Assembly: GCA_017506865.1 (NCBI GenBank)
Contig: JAFCMP010000334.1
Span: 1,798,001 to 1,862,000, forward strand
DNA length: 64,000 nucleotides
Direction: 5' to 3'
DNA from: Tribonema minus
Lineage: Eukaryota; Sar; Xanthophyceae; Tribonematales; Tribonemataceae
Shown piece by piece: positions 1-12,700 of this stretch (position 1 is the stretch's first letter; every line of letters starts with the position of its first letter). The translations under genes were made by a program, and so were the position numbers. The notes below the pieces were generated by a model. It was not told where the DNA came from. It ran no database searches and saw nothing but the letters and a program-made list of their open reading frames with translations.

Positions 1-311
1 GCCACGACGCAAATTTGCACAGGTATGGCCTGGCTAATGAGTGCATCCTTGACAGGTTATACCGCCACTGTTTGGGTGCTGTGGAAATCACAAGAACATC
101 GTGTTGCCTAAACCTCACAAACACTGCTGTATGACACCAGTGCATGACTGCAGCTGCGAACGGTAACCTCAACAAGAACAGCAGCAATCAACACAGGCAT
201 TCCATGCAATGTGCGTATGGGAGCTAGCAATAAAGCATTTCCGCCCAAGACGTAGTGATGCACAGCATGGGCAACACGATATCAACGAATCATCTGTCCC
301 GGCACACGTAC

Positions 312-3300
312 CGGCGGTGGCCTCCTGGTTCTTGCGCGCGTACTTGAGGATGTCCTCGATGACCACGCCCTGGCTGAGCGCGTTGTGGAAGAGCAGCCAC
401 GTCTGCACGTCCTTGGGGAACTGCAGCGCGGCCATGAGGAACAGCGCCAGGAACAGGACGTGCCCCAGGATGAAGTCGTGGATGTGGTACGCGACGCGCA
501 TGCCCGTGAAGCCCAGCAGCACGCACACGCCGCTGAGCGCTGCCAGCACGTAGTACAGGCCGATGGCGATGCGGATGTACTCGTAGTGCTTGATCATGAG
601 CGCGATGCCGCCGCAGAAGACCACGCTGGAGATGATGAGCTTGCCTGCGGCGGGGCGGCGGCGGCGGCGTGACAGGCGTCAGCATACGATTTCAGAGATG
701 AAGTGGGACGTGGTGCGCAAAGCGGTGGGTGTTGCAGCCACGGCGTGTGTGCATGTGATGAAAAGCCTGTGCATCGGCGCACTTGAGTAGCAGCGCCGTG
801 GTATTTGATGGCTTTTGATGGCCGGCAACGGTGACTCGCGGTTAGGGGTTATGATCGCATTACAGCGGCAGTGTGCAACGAGATGTTGACGAGCCTGCTG
901 CACAGATGTACAACATGCCATGTTTGGACCTTGATATGTAAGTGCTGCAGCTGGTTGGCATGTTCCAGTGCAACTCATGGCTATGCAAACGCCAACAGCA
1001 CTAGATATCAAACCACTGCCCTGTATACTGCGGTCGGTTCCCTCTCAACCCCTCGTCAAATCTGAATTTCACACTAATTAGGTGCTAGAAGAGCTGCTGC
1101 CTGGGTGCACTCTGCTGTTGTACTACGCGGTGCCATGTTGCACCATATGCAGACATTCATCTATAAGCACTAAGGCTGCTGGTGAAGGTGGGAGCATGAA
1201 CAAGGGCCTGTCAAGAAAGCGCACACCGGGTGCGCCCGGACGGTGTCGCCATACAGCAAGCTACACAAAAGCAGCAGCCCACCTGAGCGCCTGATCCAGG
1301 GCGTGTGCCCGCACTTGTCGACAATGGCGTAGCCCAGCAGTAGAGCCAGAGCGAGTGACGACACCTTGATGATGGCCTGAACCTCCTTGGGCTTCAGATC
1401 CTGCAGCTCTGCCATCTTCGGCGTGGCAATGCCCACCTGAGATGCACGGCAGCGGCAGCATGCACAAGTCAACATTTGCGTGGCACTGAAGGCGCGCGCA
1501 GGCGGCATACAAAACCCTTGGGACAGAACCCTTGGACAGGCGTGCAGAGGTTGCAGGCACAGTACATAGAAACACACTCTTTCTCACGTTGCACTTTGCT
1601 TCACATTTCCTCAATTTGCAATGCCACCTATATGCATATGCGATTCTGCTGCACATGCAGATGGACTTGGTAATGAAGTAAGGTGAAAGATTGATAGCCG
1701 TTGTATGACAGCAGTGCTCTCATGACAAATCATGCTGCACAAGATGATAACCACTGGCGCATGGTCAACGCTTGAATGATCTCTTACCCCAATCACAAGG
1801 TAGAACGCGGGCTTGAGCATGCACTGCAGCTTCTGCCCGAGCCCAAACTTGCTCATGTAGCCATTGTCCTCACGCCACCACACCTCCCAGCTGTTGCTGC
1901 TGCTGCCGCCAGTGCCACTCATCCACCTCATCCTGAAGATGTCGAACAATCATGACCGGTTTCAAGACATTAGCCAGGCATCAAATGGGCAAGGTTGGCC
2001 GCCTACCAATTGTGATGATCGGTCAAGGGCGCACAACAAGCGATAATGAACTGTGCATCATGCTAACAGCAAGTATGGTGCAATGGGGAATGCCATGCGG
2101 GATCTGCTACTGGTCCTTGATTGCTCACAAGGTGGCCAGCAACGCCGACGCAGGCACGTATGCCTGTGAGCATAGGGTGAGTGAGCACGTGAAAGAAACG
2201 CTAGCTGCTAATGGCGGTACAAAACACACCTTGCTGCAGTGTACACACGCGGACTACATGCCAATCGAGACCGACATCAAACACAAGTGAGAACCATGAA
2301 ACTAGCGTGGCTCAAGTACAGCGGGTTGCGCAGGGCACAAACTGAAGACATGAATGCCACCAATCCACTGCTTCCATGCGTGCATGGATGCAACGTCAAA
2401 GCTATGTAACGCGGAATGATGGCAGTAATTGCCAAAATGCCAGGCTCAGACTCACCAGCGCTTGTAGTCGCTGACGCACTTGCTCCATTCAAACGACAGC
2501 GGGTTGAACCAGAACGGCGCAAACAGGAACGAGATGCACGCGAGCCACAGAGACCACGTGCGGCCGATGTACTGCTTGGCGGCGCTGGTGCAGGCCATGA
2601 TGATGAGCGCTGCTGCGAGCTCAAACCCCAGGTAGAAGTGGCTGGTGGCAAAAAAGCGGTACAGGTCGTCAAAGGTCGAGTGGTGCGTCACAAACCCGCG
2701 CCCGGTGGCCCTGCACAAGAGCACAAGGAAAGGCACAGAGCGGGGCGACAGAGCTTCAACGTGAGTGGGTATGGTTGTGGGCTTTTGAGCATACATAGCC
2801 ACATGTAGCTATGCAAGCGTTAAGATGTCATCTCATCGGAACAAAGAGTTCACAGGCTGGCTCACAGACAGCAGCTGCATATTACTGCCAAATCGCTGCT
2901 GAAGTCTTCCATTTCAAGAACTGGGACAGTCCTATCACACCTGCACCTGACGTATCGGCAGGAGACCCAGGGTAGCACATACAGTAACGTGTGAAAACCG
3001 AGCCGCTGCCACTGGTGCCGCACAACTGACCTGTACTGCGCACCGCCGGCCAGCAGCGTCTGGTAGAAGTAGTGGGCGCGTGTCTGGATGTGGAACATGA
3101 AGTACATGGGCCCGCCGCTCACAAAGACCTGACCAACCACCACCAGCGCTGCCCTGAGGCCCTTCTCCACCATGAGCGTGGCCAACATGGGCAGCGTGTT
3201 CAAGACACCTGCAAACGCCACCAGTGAGCAGTCAGTCAGTATTGCAAGCACGTGCTGATGAGGGTGAGTGGACAGTCAGGCAGTTACTACAACTGCGGAA

Positions 3301-3756
3301 CCAGAACAGATGTGAAGTTCATTGCATGAATATGAGCAAGCGGCAGACGTGTGCATCGGCGTGTGTCTGCTGGCAACGCGGCAGGCCAGACCGATCAGAT
3401 GTCAACAGAATCACTTCGTGCTTGTGGGGCCACATGCCTATCATCAGAGCTCTGCAGCACCTTGAAATGTCCTGAAATGCATGATGCGGTAAGCGGTGCC
3501 GTCAAAAAATGCAGGCAAGTTTCAGACGCATGAAGTGTGCCGGACACACTCAATGCGCTGGCTGCCCTCCTACAAACCGGCAAATGAAGCTGTACAAATC
3601 ATTTCATGCCGGTTCAGCAATGCATTTGCACCAGTGTCATGCCGACCGGAGCCAAGATGCAACATGCAACATCAACTCACCCATGCCCGCCAGCATCATC
3701 TGCAGCGTTCCAACGGGCGTAATCTTGCGCTCGCCAATCTTCTCCACTTGGAACAC
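312..3756 (-). CDS. Glucan synthase exons 27-32: C-terminal transmembrane block
   Basis: Exon 28 encodes [17 protein letters not shown] and [17 protein letters not shown], matching the family's Y-x-x-x-L-x-G-G-x-x-Y-R. Exon 29: [20 protein letters not shown] and [11 protein letters not shown]. Exon 30: [14 protein letters not shown]. Exon 31 ends GHTPWIRRS and joins phase 1 to exon 32, [10 protein letters not shown], followed by four hydrophobic segments and [19 protein letters not shown] then [13 protein letters not shown], which corresponds to the last residues of plant and fungal homologues. The stretch from 311 to 169 would add about 47 Cys-rich residues unlike the family, so a donor at 311-304 leading to a further tiny exon left of it (or outside the window) is more likely. 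Confidence 0.88.
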
Positions 3757-6700
3757 CTGAGGCACAGGCGCAGGAATCAGGGGCAGTGCTGAGCTCGCGT
3801 GGACATGACTGTTGGTGCTGCAATGACCATGTGACAAAAAATGCACAGGCATCATGATGCTCATGTCAGGGGGTTGTGGTAGCCGCAGTGCTGTGCATGA
3901 CAAGGCTTTCTGAAACAGCACTGGAGGATGCCACAATGCAACGCTGACTTTGAATTTAGCATTGCAGCAGTTTGGGGCCGCAAGCTGCTTTGACTTTGAT
4001 GTTGCTGGTACGCTTGGGGCACTGCTGCAAAAGAGGTCATAAATGCATGTCTGACCGCGCATGTCTGGCCAGGCCTCAGGTACAGCTCACAGTCCGCATG
4101 CACGAGCTTGATGGTGTGAACTCACCGCCTCCGCCAGCATGAAGTACACCACAAAGACGATGGTGACAACGGTGATGAAGTTGCCAATGTAGTAGCCCAG
4201 GCCGCCAAAGTAGAAGGACCACAGGCGGAAGAAGTCCAGGCGTGCGCCCAGCCTGTTGGTGTCGCGCGACAGCGACTGCTCTGCTGCGCCCTGTTGGCGC
4301 AGTTCACACATGGCAAGGTCCATGAATGTGATGCTGCTGTAAGTTGCAAGTGTTGGTGATTGGCAATGCGAGCAAGCACTTGAACCAAGACTGCAGACGG
4401 CTGCTCTTGACACTGCATTTGCAAGTAATTCATTTCCTTGATCTATAAAACGGCTGCGCAGTGTGTTGTGCAGCAGCCTGACCATCTGGGAGCTCGCTCT
4501 GCAGTACACGATGCTGACTGCCATATAACTGACACAACTGCAAAAAGCATTTGAAACGCAGTGAACTGTCACCATATGCTGATGCAAGTTGCCTGCCAGC
4601 ACTGTAGACATGGGCACGCACCTGCGCCAGCTTGGCCTCAAACTTGTATATCTGCTGCATGCCCACGTCGCGGCCCTTGCCCACCTGGGCGTACTCGCGG
4701 AACACCACCTGCGGGGCAGCGGTGAGCGATGAACGCAAAGCGGGGGAAAGACGTTACAAAATGCAGGATCACGGGTACCATCGACAACACTTTGTTTGCA
4801 GCGCCGAGTTCTGTAACTCAGCGACGCAACAACATGAGGAGGGACCGCATTCACATGGAAGTCAAATTCATGGCCGTTGTCTCTCTCCATCCCATGCACG
4901 CTGATGAATTTTACAAAGTAAGGAGAGCCAGCAGGCCATGCGTTGACCGTAACGGTGAGAGCCTCGCCACAGTGAGATGAGAGCCTTGAGCAGGCAGTGC
5001 TCAACCCCCAGACCTGCAACTTGCCTGTCCGCCCCTGATGGCGTTGTTGTAGCCAGCAAAGATGTCCTCAGACAGGTTGATGCCCTTGGATGCCTTGGAC
5101 ATGCCACCCCGAGTCATGAAGAACACCTGCCACACAAAAACGATGAATGGAAGCACTTGTCTAAAAAGAAGGCGATGCCTTGGACATGCCACCCCAAGTC
5201 ATGAAGAACACCTGCCACACAAAAACGATGAATGGAAGCACTTGTCTAAAAAGAAGGCAATAACTGCAGCGCGGCATGCGCCGAGCTCACAACATGATAG
5301 TGGCTTGAGCAATTGCAGCTTTCATAACAGATTATTCCGGTACAAGCAAAGGTGGCCAGTCACCACCTGCCCGAGCGCCCGAGTGTGGGTCATACAAGGC
5401 GTTGCAGTGGCCCAAGCAGCAGCACACCTGGTGAAACATGCATGCTATTGGCACGCGCAGCCCCTCCGCGCAACCTGCAGCGCAAGCATGGCGTGCTGAT
5501 TTACGGTGCCGATGCAACACCTGCATGAAGACCTGTGCGCGTACCTTGTCAAACAGGTCGGGGTGGCCGTAGTGCATGCGAATGCGCAGGGGGTTGTCCA
5601 GCACGCGCTGCCCAATGGTCACAAAGCTCAGCTCCTGCAGGGCCATGTAGTTGGCCAGCGAGCTGACGCTGCCCGTGAAGATGTGCTCCCTGAACCCCAC
5701 AATCGTGGTGGGGGGGTCGGACTTGGTTTGCTGCAGTCACCGCCATGCAGACAAGGGGTCAGGTGGGGACAGCAAACATGTCATGGGTCAGACCTCGTTG
5801 ATGGGTGTGGCAGATTGAGACACTGCGGCAGAATAAGACACAGCGTCAGTGCTGAGAATTTGCCAATGGTGCATCAGTGCTGAACGGATATCTGTCAGAC
5901 CGTGAGTGAAAGTCAAATGGCTCTGCTTTAGCGCAGTGCATGCACAATGTGTGCCCAATACAACATTTACACTGCTCCAAAGAGCAAAAATGGCCACTCA
6001 GGTGCAGCTCACACGCAAACGTGTCGCATATCTGAACTCTCTGCTTGTTCACGTGTGTCAGCTGAGGAGCTGCATTGCAGAACGGCACCAGCAGTTTCTC
6101 ACCTGGAACTCCTGCAGCAGGCAACGCATCTTGAGCGCCTCCTCAAAGTACCCTTCCTGGTTCATGTCAATGGCCTGCACATGCTCGCCACGCGTGAAGA
6201 TGATGGCGTGGTTCTGGTTCTCGGGCTTGCCCTCTCCAATGACGGGGTTGCCGGGCAGCTGAGCAATGGGTACGCAGGGGCAGGCAGTCACCGTTTAGTC
6301 AATGGACGGATGCGCACACTGATGCGGCGCTGGACTGGACAATATGATGTACATGAGAGTGGCAGCTGCATACTGGTGCTGTGACTGATCCCACCCAGGA
6401 GCCCTACAGGTGTGCAAGTAGTCTTCATACGATTATGCGTGCAAGTAGTCTTCATACGATTATACTTGCTATGCCTGGGTGCAACTGACTGCGCCTTGGC
6501 TCAACACTTTCAAAACATCATGGTTGTTTCGGTCTGATGCTAACGCTCATGATGTCCAGTTCAGCAACGCCAGGAGTGCAAATGGTGACATACGCGTCAC
6601 TGCATGCACATGGCGACTTGGCCGTAGGCGGGTGAGAGTTGTGGCAATGATGATTAATCACCTTGACCCTGTAGACCTCCTCGATGCTCTGTCCGTTCTC

Positions 6701-9700
6701 CTTGGCCTTGATGAGCACGCTGAAGTACTCGCACTGCCCCTCGCGTGTCACGCGCACCTGTCGGCAGCGCCGCAGTCAACAGAATGCGAATGTTGTTTTC
6801 CCATTAGTGCAGGGCATAATTTGGACCTCTTCTTGCGATGGCAGGCAGAGACACTACACAGTGCTGGTTGCAGTAGATTCACTTGTCTACATGTTGTGAT
6901 GCTCAATGATCACCCGCCTCAAACCAGCACTGCAGCACATACGTCGTACTGCCTTTTTCGCAGCCTTTGGAACAATGCACATATTTTTTGGGCATGCTAT
7001 GCACTTGATGCTTGCTGCAGGCAGCGTGTGAGCCAATCAAATAATCACTCAGTGCAATGCCTCTGCCACGCAATGACTGCCATCGATGCAGGCAGCCTGG
7101 GACGCACAAATGTCGGGCGGGCAGCACTACTACAAAGCAGACAGACGCCTGCTTTCGCAGCCAAACGACAAACCCAGCACCCAGCATTGCATGATTGCAA
7201 CAGCAGACTCCATAATCACCTCGTCTATGTAGGCAACGCGCAGGTTGGGGAAGCGCTTGAGCAGCCTGTCAATGTCGTCTGCCTTGGGGTCCTGTATCTT
7301 CTTCATGCGCCCGTACACCTGGCAGGCCACCACGTACTGGAACTTGTGGCGAACGATGGCCTCCGCCTGCCATGGGAATGAATTGGCGGGCACCAGCAAC
7401 ACAATGAGCGCACGCTGCTGGAGACCACTGAAACGCACACATCATGCTGTCTGTGATTCGATGATGCATGCCAATACGAAACGCTCCTTCTTTATTGGTG
7501 CTGGCAACCAATCAACATCAGTGCAAATCCCACAACACAAATGTGTAATCGCAGCCGGGTGCCCACATGTTAGTCGCAGGTCACACTGAGGAGTTCCGAA
7601 GTGTTATACGGCACTGATGAAAGAATAGGAGTGCTGCGTCAGTCAAGATGCAACTATATGCTCTGCAATGTGCCAGGGCGCACCAGTACGCACAGCAAAG
7701 ACTCGACATGCATCACGCAATTATGTGTACTTTCAGGTTCTTTGAAGTACGTCATTGTACATTCAGCATGTGCAAAGGAAGAGGTGGCAGACTCCCGAGT
7801 AGTTGATGGTACCTGCTCCCGCTGGCACTCCTCAAGTGCACCAACGCTGGTATGGATGCATGCATGTCACCTTGAACGTGACTACGGCAACCTACGCAAG
7901 CAACACGATAGACAATGCGTGATGCACACCTGCTCTGGCTGTATCTTCTCGAGGTGCGCCAGGAGGCGCAGTGCGGCCTCGTAGTACATCATGCCCTCCA
8001 CCGTGCGGCTGAGCGTCTGCGCGCGCAGCGACGCCCACAGCCGCGTCTCCTGGAAGTATCGCTTGGACCAGATCTGCTGCTCGTCCTCAATGCCCATGCG
8101 CTCGACGAAGTTGCGCCAGGCGTGCTTGTAGAGGGCCTGCAGAGGGTAATGGGGGGGGGGTTGCGTATGGCACAGTAGAGGTGGGTGACGTCAGTGAGGC
8201 ATGCTGGTGCGAGGATGCAGGGAGTGCGAGCACAGGGCCTGGTGCATGCAGCGGTCACTGCACACAGCGCGCGACTCGTTGCTCATTGGTGATAGGCGTC
8301 GTTGCCAAAAGACCGAGCGCACACATGATACTGACATATGTTGGTGGCAGCCCTCAAAGGTCAACCGCCACTGAAAGCAGAAGCAAGCAGTTCAGTGGTG
8401 CATGAGGTGTGCATTGAGGCGTAGCCTCAGGACTATCGCAGAATGGCGTCATGTCTGCATCTTGCAATGGACCGAGGCTGTACAGTGGCAATACAGTCCG
8501 TGTCATGGTATACAAACAGGAACATGCAACATGACGCAGAGAGTCATCTCAATCTGTCCAATGACGCTTTCCACACCCATGTTCACCATCATCTCAGTGC
8601 TGTTGCAGGACTGCTGTGCAATGCATCAATTTGGTGCGCCGTGTGATGCACTTGCCTGCAGGTACATGAGAGTGCTCAGTCCGTCCTCATTGCGGGCCTC
8701 CAGGTCCTTGCGGCTGTACAGCACATCCTCGCTGCACCGCACAAAATGACATGGGAATGCAAGAGTACCACAGGCGTCACAAAACAGAAACACCAACGCT
8801 GCTTCGGCACTGGCATTGACCGCCTCTGATTTGCTGTGAGGCATGTTATGATAACAGCAAACGTGAATGCGAGGTGCTGGTCAAGGGCCACATGCAATGT
8901 GCTCTGAGCGATGTGGTGTGATATGATGGCAATCAGACCAGTTGAGGCAGACCCTCACAACTACCTAGTAGTATATTAGGGTTATGAGCCGGTCCCCCAA
9001 ACCGTCTGAATTGCAGCCGGGGTAGCTCACCGACCGTCTAAACCGTCTAAGACGGAACTTGGTGACTGCTACCGTCTTTGACCGTCTTTTCCGTATTAGC
9101 CGGTTGAGCCGGTCAGCTTACCAATCAAAAGCGAGTTAACCCCTTTCGCCTACCCCGATCAGCGAAGCACGCTACAATCCCCCATGCTGCATGCATCCTG
9201 CTCACAGAAAAACCAAAGTTCAACTTCTAGACTTTAACTTTTAGTTGAAGTCAACTTCCAGTTGAAGTTAACTTCCAGTTGAAGTTAACTTCCAGTTGCG
9301 AAAGCGATGTTTTGGCTTGACAAAACAAGTTCTTGGGGAACCAAAAGTGGCAAGTTCAGCTTGGTCTTCAAGGAGTCCGTTATTAAGGGACTCGTCGCCT
9401 ACGGCCCACCGGAGCCTCACTTACGCTGCTTGGGAGACTGGCGAGAACAAGCAGCCAAGGCGACGGAGATCAAGTAGAATAAACACCCACCCACCACTCC
9501 CTATGATTTTTGGGTCAAGGGTAGGGGGAGGAGGGTTGTGAGAGAGGAGAAAAGGGGGGGGCCTTTGGGGAAATGGCGGGCCAAACTTGGCCCTTCAGGT
9601 CGGATCCACATTAAGGGGTTAGTAAAAAGGTCTTCCCCCTTCCCCTCTCCACCAAAAATGGCATTGCACCTTGACCAATCAGTCAGTGTGTTGCGTGTCT

Positions 9701-12700
9701 ACATTGTGGTGTGTTGTATGTATGATGTTGTATGCTAATGAGAACTCTGGCATGTTCAGCACACCCCTGTTACATACATTATGGTATGTTGCAGGTATGT
9801 ATGTACGTCTTCACAACTTGCCACTTGACCAGGACACAAAAAAGTGTGGTGGCGGCTTGAGTGAGCTTGTGCTTGCTCGCTACCAGCGGCGGCGGCATCA
9901 GCATTCGTTTCTTGACATCGTACTTGAGCCACATGACTGCTGCTGCATGATATAAGCCGTGCGAGCCATTTCTGAAAAAAGCCGGAAAAGACGGTCCCCT
10001 CGAGATCCATCTTTTCGGCTGCCCCGACTAGCCGGAGCCGAGCCGGTTCAGACAGTTCCGACACGTAACCCTATATTATACTTCGAAGTATTCAAAGGGT
10101 GGCTGGCGCAACAGAACGAGCCAGCGCTTCATTGCCCACCGTGCAACAGACATGCATCGGTGACTATATTACCAGCGACAACAACCACCGCCTGCACAAC
10201 TCGCTGACACAAGCGCCACATAAACCATGCCGCGCAAGTGCTGAGCTCACACCACCAGCAAAGTTCAATGTCTACAGTAGGGGACGCACCTGTAGTAAGG
10301 GGTGACGCACGACCAGGACAGCATGCTGTTGACAGGCGGAGCACGCGGCATGTCCATGAACAGCGAGTTGACAAAGAAGGCCAGGCGGCGACGTGCCTCG
10401 GGCGACGCGGGCTCCGCGTCGTTCACCTGAGCAACAGCGCAGAGCAAGGCAGCAGCGACGTCGTCACGGTGAGGCACGTCACAGCTGAGAGGTGCTGTTG
10501 ATGGTGCAGCCGGGTGCGGCGCAGAGATTTGATAAACTGGAGGGCGCGGCGCTTTTGCAATAGCGCATGGGCACGCACACTGAAAAGTGCTTGCAACACA
10601 CTGTAACGTGCTCGCAACATGCAGGTAACCGTGCTTCAGGTGCTCAACGTAATGTATACCATTTCACATGAATGCTACATCATGGACTATACTCTGAGCA
10701 CGCATCAGGTGTGGTGGTGCTGAAGCCGTGCACTCAAATACCCCCGACAGCGCCATGGCGTCCAATTGTCACAGCACGGGCAGGTAGACCGCAACACAGA
10801 CTGGAGCACGTGTCAAAGCGCTGCAGAAGGTTAGATGCGCATGCAAACACACAACACCGCGGGCATAGGCAGTCCACGAGTGCCCACCTGCACCGCGAGC
10901 AGGCCGTAGAGCTTGGAGAGCATGGAGATGGCGTGCTGGTCCTCTGCGAGCCTGTTGAGGCGGCCAGTCGCGTATGCGTCGTCCCACATGAAGCCCTGCT
11001 CCTGGCTGAGCACCTGCTGCAGGAGGTCCTGCACGACGCCGCCGTCGCCGGCCGACGTCTTCATCATGCCTCGGATGGAGTTGAGCAGCGGACGCAGCTT
11101 CTCGCGCACCTGCAGCGGCAGCGGCAAATGGCAACAGAATGAGGTATGAGACAAAAGCGCACTGTACGCTCGAATTGTGGACCTATTGAGCGGACTGTGC
11201 AGGCAATACGTGGCTTCAGTAGAGGGATGGTTCTGGCACAAGCGGCCTCAAGTGGAGCAGACTTTGAAGATGGTGGTGCGCTTTGATTGTGGGCCTGAAG
11301 CGACCACAGACACGAGCGTTGTAATGATGATGACGTAAAGCTGAGAGAAAAATGCTGGACCGCCGCGCCTTCATCACAGATATAACGTAACGATGGAGCA
11401 CCGTGCATTCGTCACTGACATTCAGCAGGGTCGACATGCCCAGCGCAGCCCAGCTAAGCAAGGCGACCCTAATGTACAACACCTGTGCATTCAAAGTAGC
11501 ACCATGCAAACTCACCTGGTCGCGCGTCTTGTCGAGCACTGGCGCAGTGGCGTTGCGCGGCGTCATGTTGGAGCGGCGTCCGCCGCTCTCAAACCCGCTG
11601 CCGCCCTGCAGGCTGGAGAGCCCGCCTGTGCTCACAGCGCGCTTCATGCCGCCGGAGCTGCTGCTGCGCGTGCTGGGCGCGGCTGCCGCTTGCAGCGGCG
11701 GCGCCTTCTCCTTGGCACGCCTGGTGCACGTGTTGGCAGCATGCACGTAGATTCGCGCATCAGGGCAGGATCCGTCTGACTGTGAATCTACTGCATCATG
11801 CGTGACATGAGTGCACAGGCACGTCGTCACTGCAGTACGAGAAAGCCAGGTAAGACGTCTCGCGCTTCACGCCAGCAGAGCTGCTACTGCGCAGACTCAG
11901 CGCCTCCGGTGGCAGCTCACAGCGACTCCGCATCTGTGGCATGCATGAAAGATAACGAAGCACATGTAGCCTGTACAACATGACCTGCCAAGTCCTGCGT
12001 CAAAGTGGTGCACCCCGGGCTAGCATCGGCCCGCCAAAGCCTACACGTCTTTTTGAGGAGTTGCTCACGTTGAGATGCGGCGCGGCAGCGACTGGTGGAG
12101 GATGGTGAAGATGGCCGTGACGTCGGCAACCACGCTGGCTATGCGCTCCAGGCGCACGTGCGGCAGGACGTCCTCAGACACCATCCAGCTCATCATGATG
12201 ACCTCGATGCGCGCCATGTCGGCTTCGTGGATGGGGCCCAGCATGTGGCGCAGGAAGTAGGCACCCAGCTCCCATACCTGAGCATTGGGGTGAGCGTTGG
12301 CAGGGATTGTCAGCAGGCGCTAAAGCAACTGACATGATGCTCGATTGGTGTGCAGCAGGTATAGGAGCGCTGGAACAGATGGTCATGGATGGTTTGACAC
12401 CCAAGGATTGTGTGCATTGATGGCAACCATCACAACAACATAACTGTAGAACATGAGTGGCACAGCCTATTGCTCGGCAGTTGCAACTGTGAGGAGTGCT
12501 GACAGCAACATCAGTGATAGGAACACAGATGCTGCAGCAAGTGCACAAGGTCACTGTCCGACTTGCGTGTAATGGCATCACAAACCAGCGCCACAATTGA
12601 GGTACCGTACAACTCTACAAATGAAGATGCCTGCTGATGCCATGATGCTGTTGCAGAGCACACGTACCTCACTGACTGCCTCCCTGACAGTGCGGTCTGA

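Larger units (their letters stand above)
8979..10071. mobile_element. Non-autonomous DNA transposon with TIRs inside glucan synthase intron 17
   Basis: The ends are inverted copies: left GGGTTATGAGCCGG and right, read in reverse complement, GGGTTACGTGTCGG (11 of 14 match). Both ends are flanked by the same 7-bp direct repeat TATATTA (8972-8978 and 10072-10078), a target-site duplication. The subterminal parts are packed with ACCGTCT/AGACGGT motifs. A 17-bp tandem repeat and one 56-codon frame lie inside. No transposase is present. It accounts for most of the 1.56-kb intron. Confidence 0.8.

Noticed and set aside
169..311. Cys-rich 47-residue C-terminal extension of the glucan synthase
   Set aside because: Unlike any family member and preceded by a strong GTACGT donor at 311, so it is more likely intron read-through. 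Left open as an alternative.
4087..5019. Continuous 310-codon minus frame spanning glucan synthase exon 26
   Set aside because: Only the segment 4126-4290 matches the family; the rest is intron sequence that happens to be open, and the neighbouring exon 25 is in a different frame.
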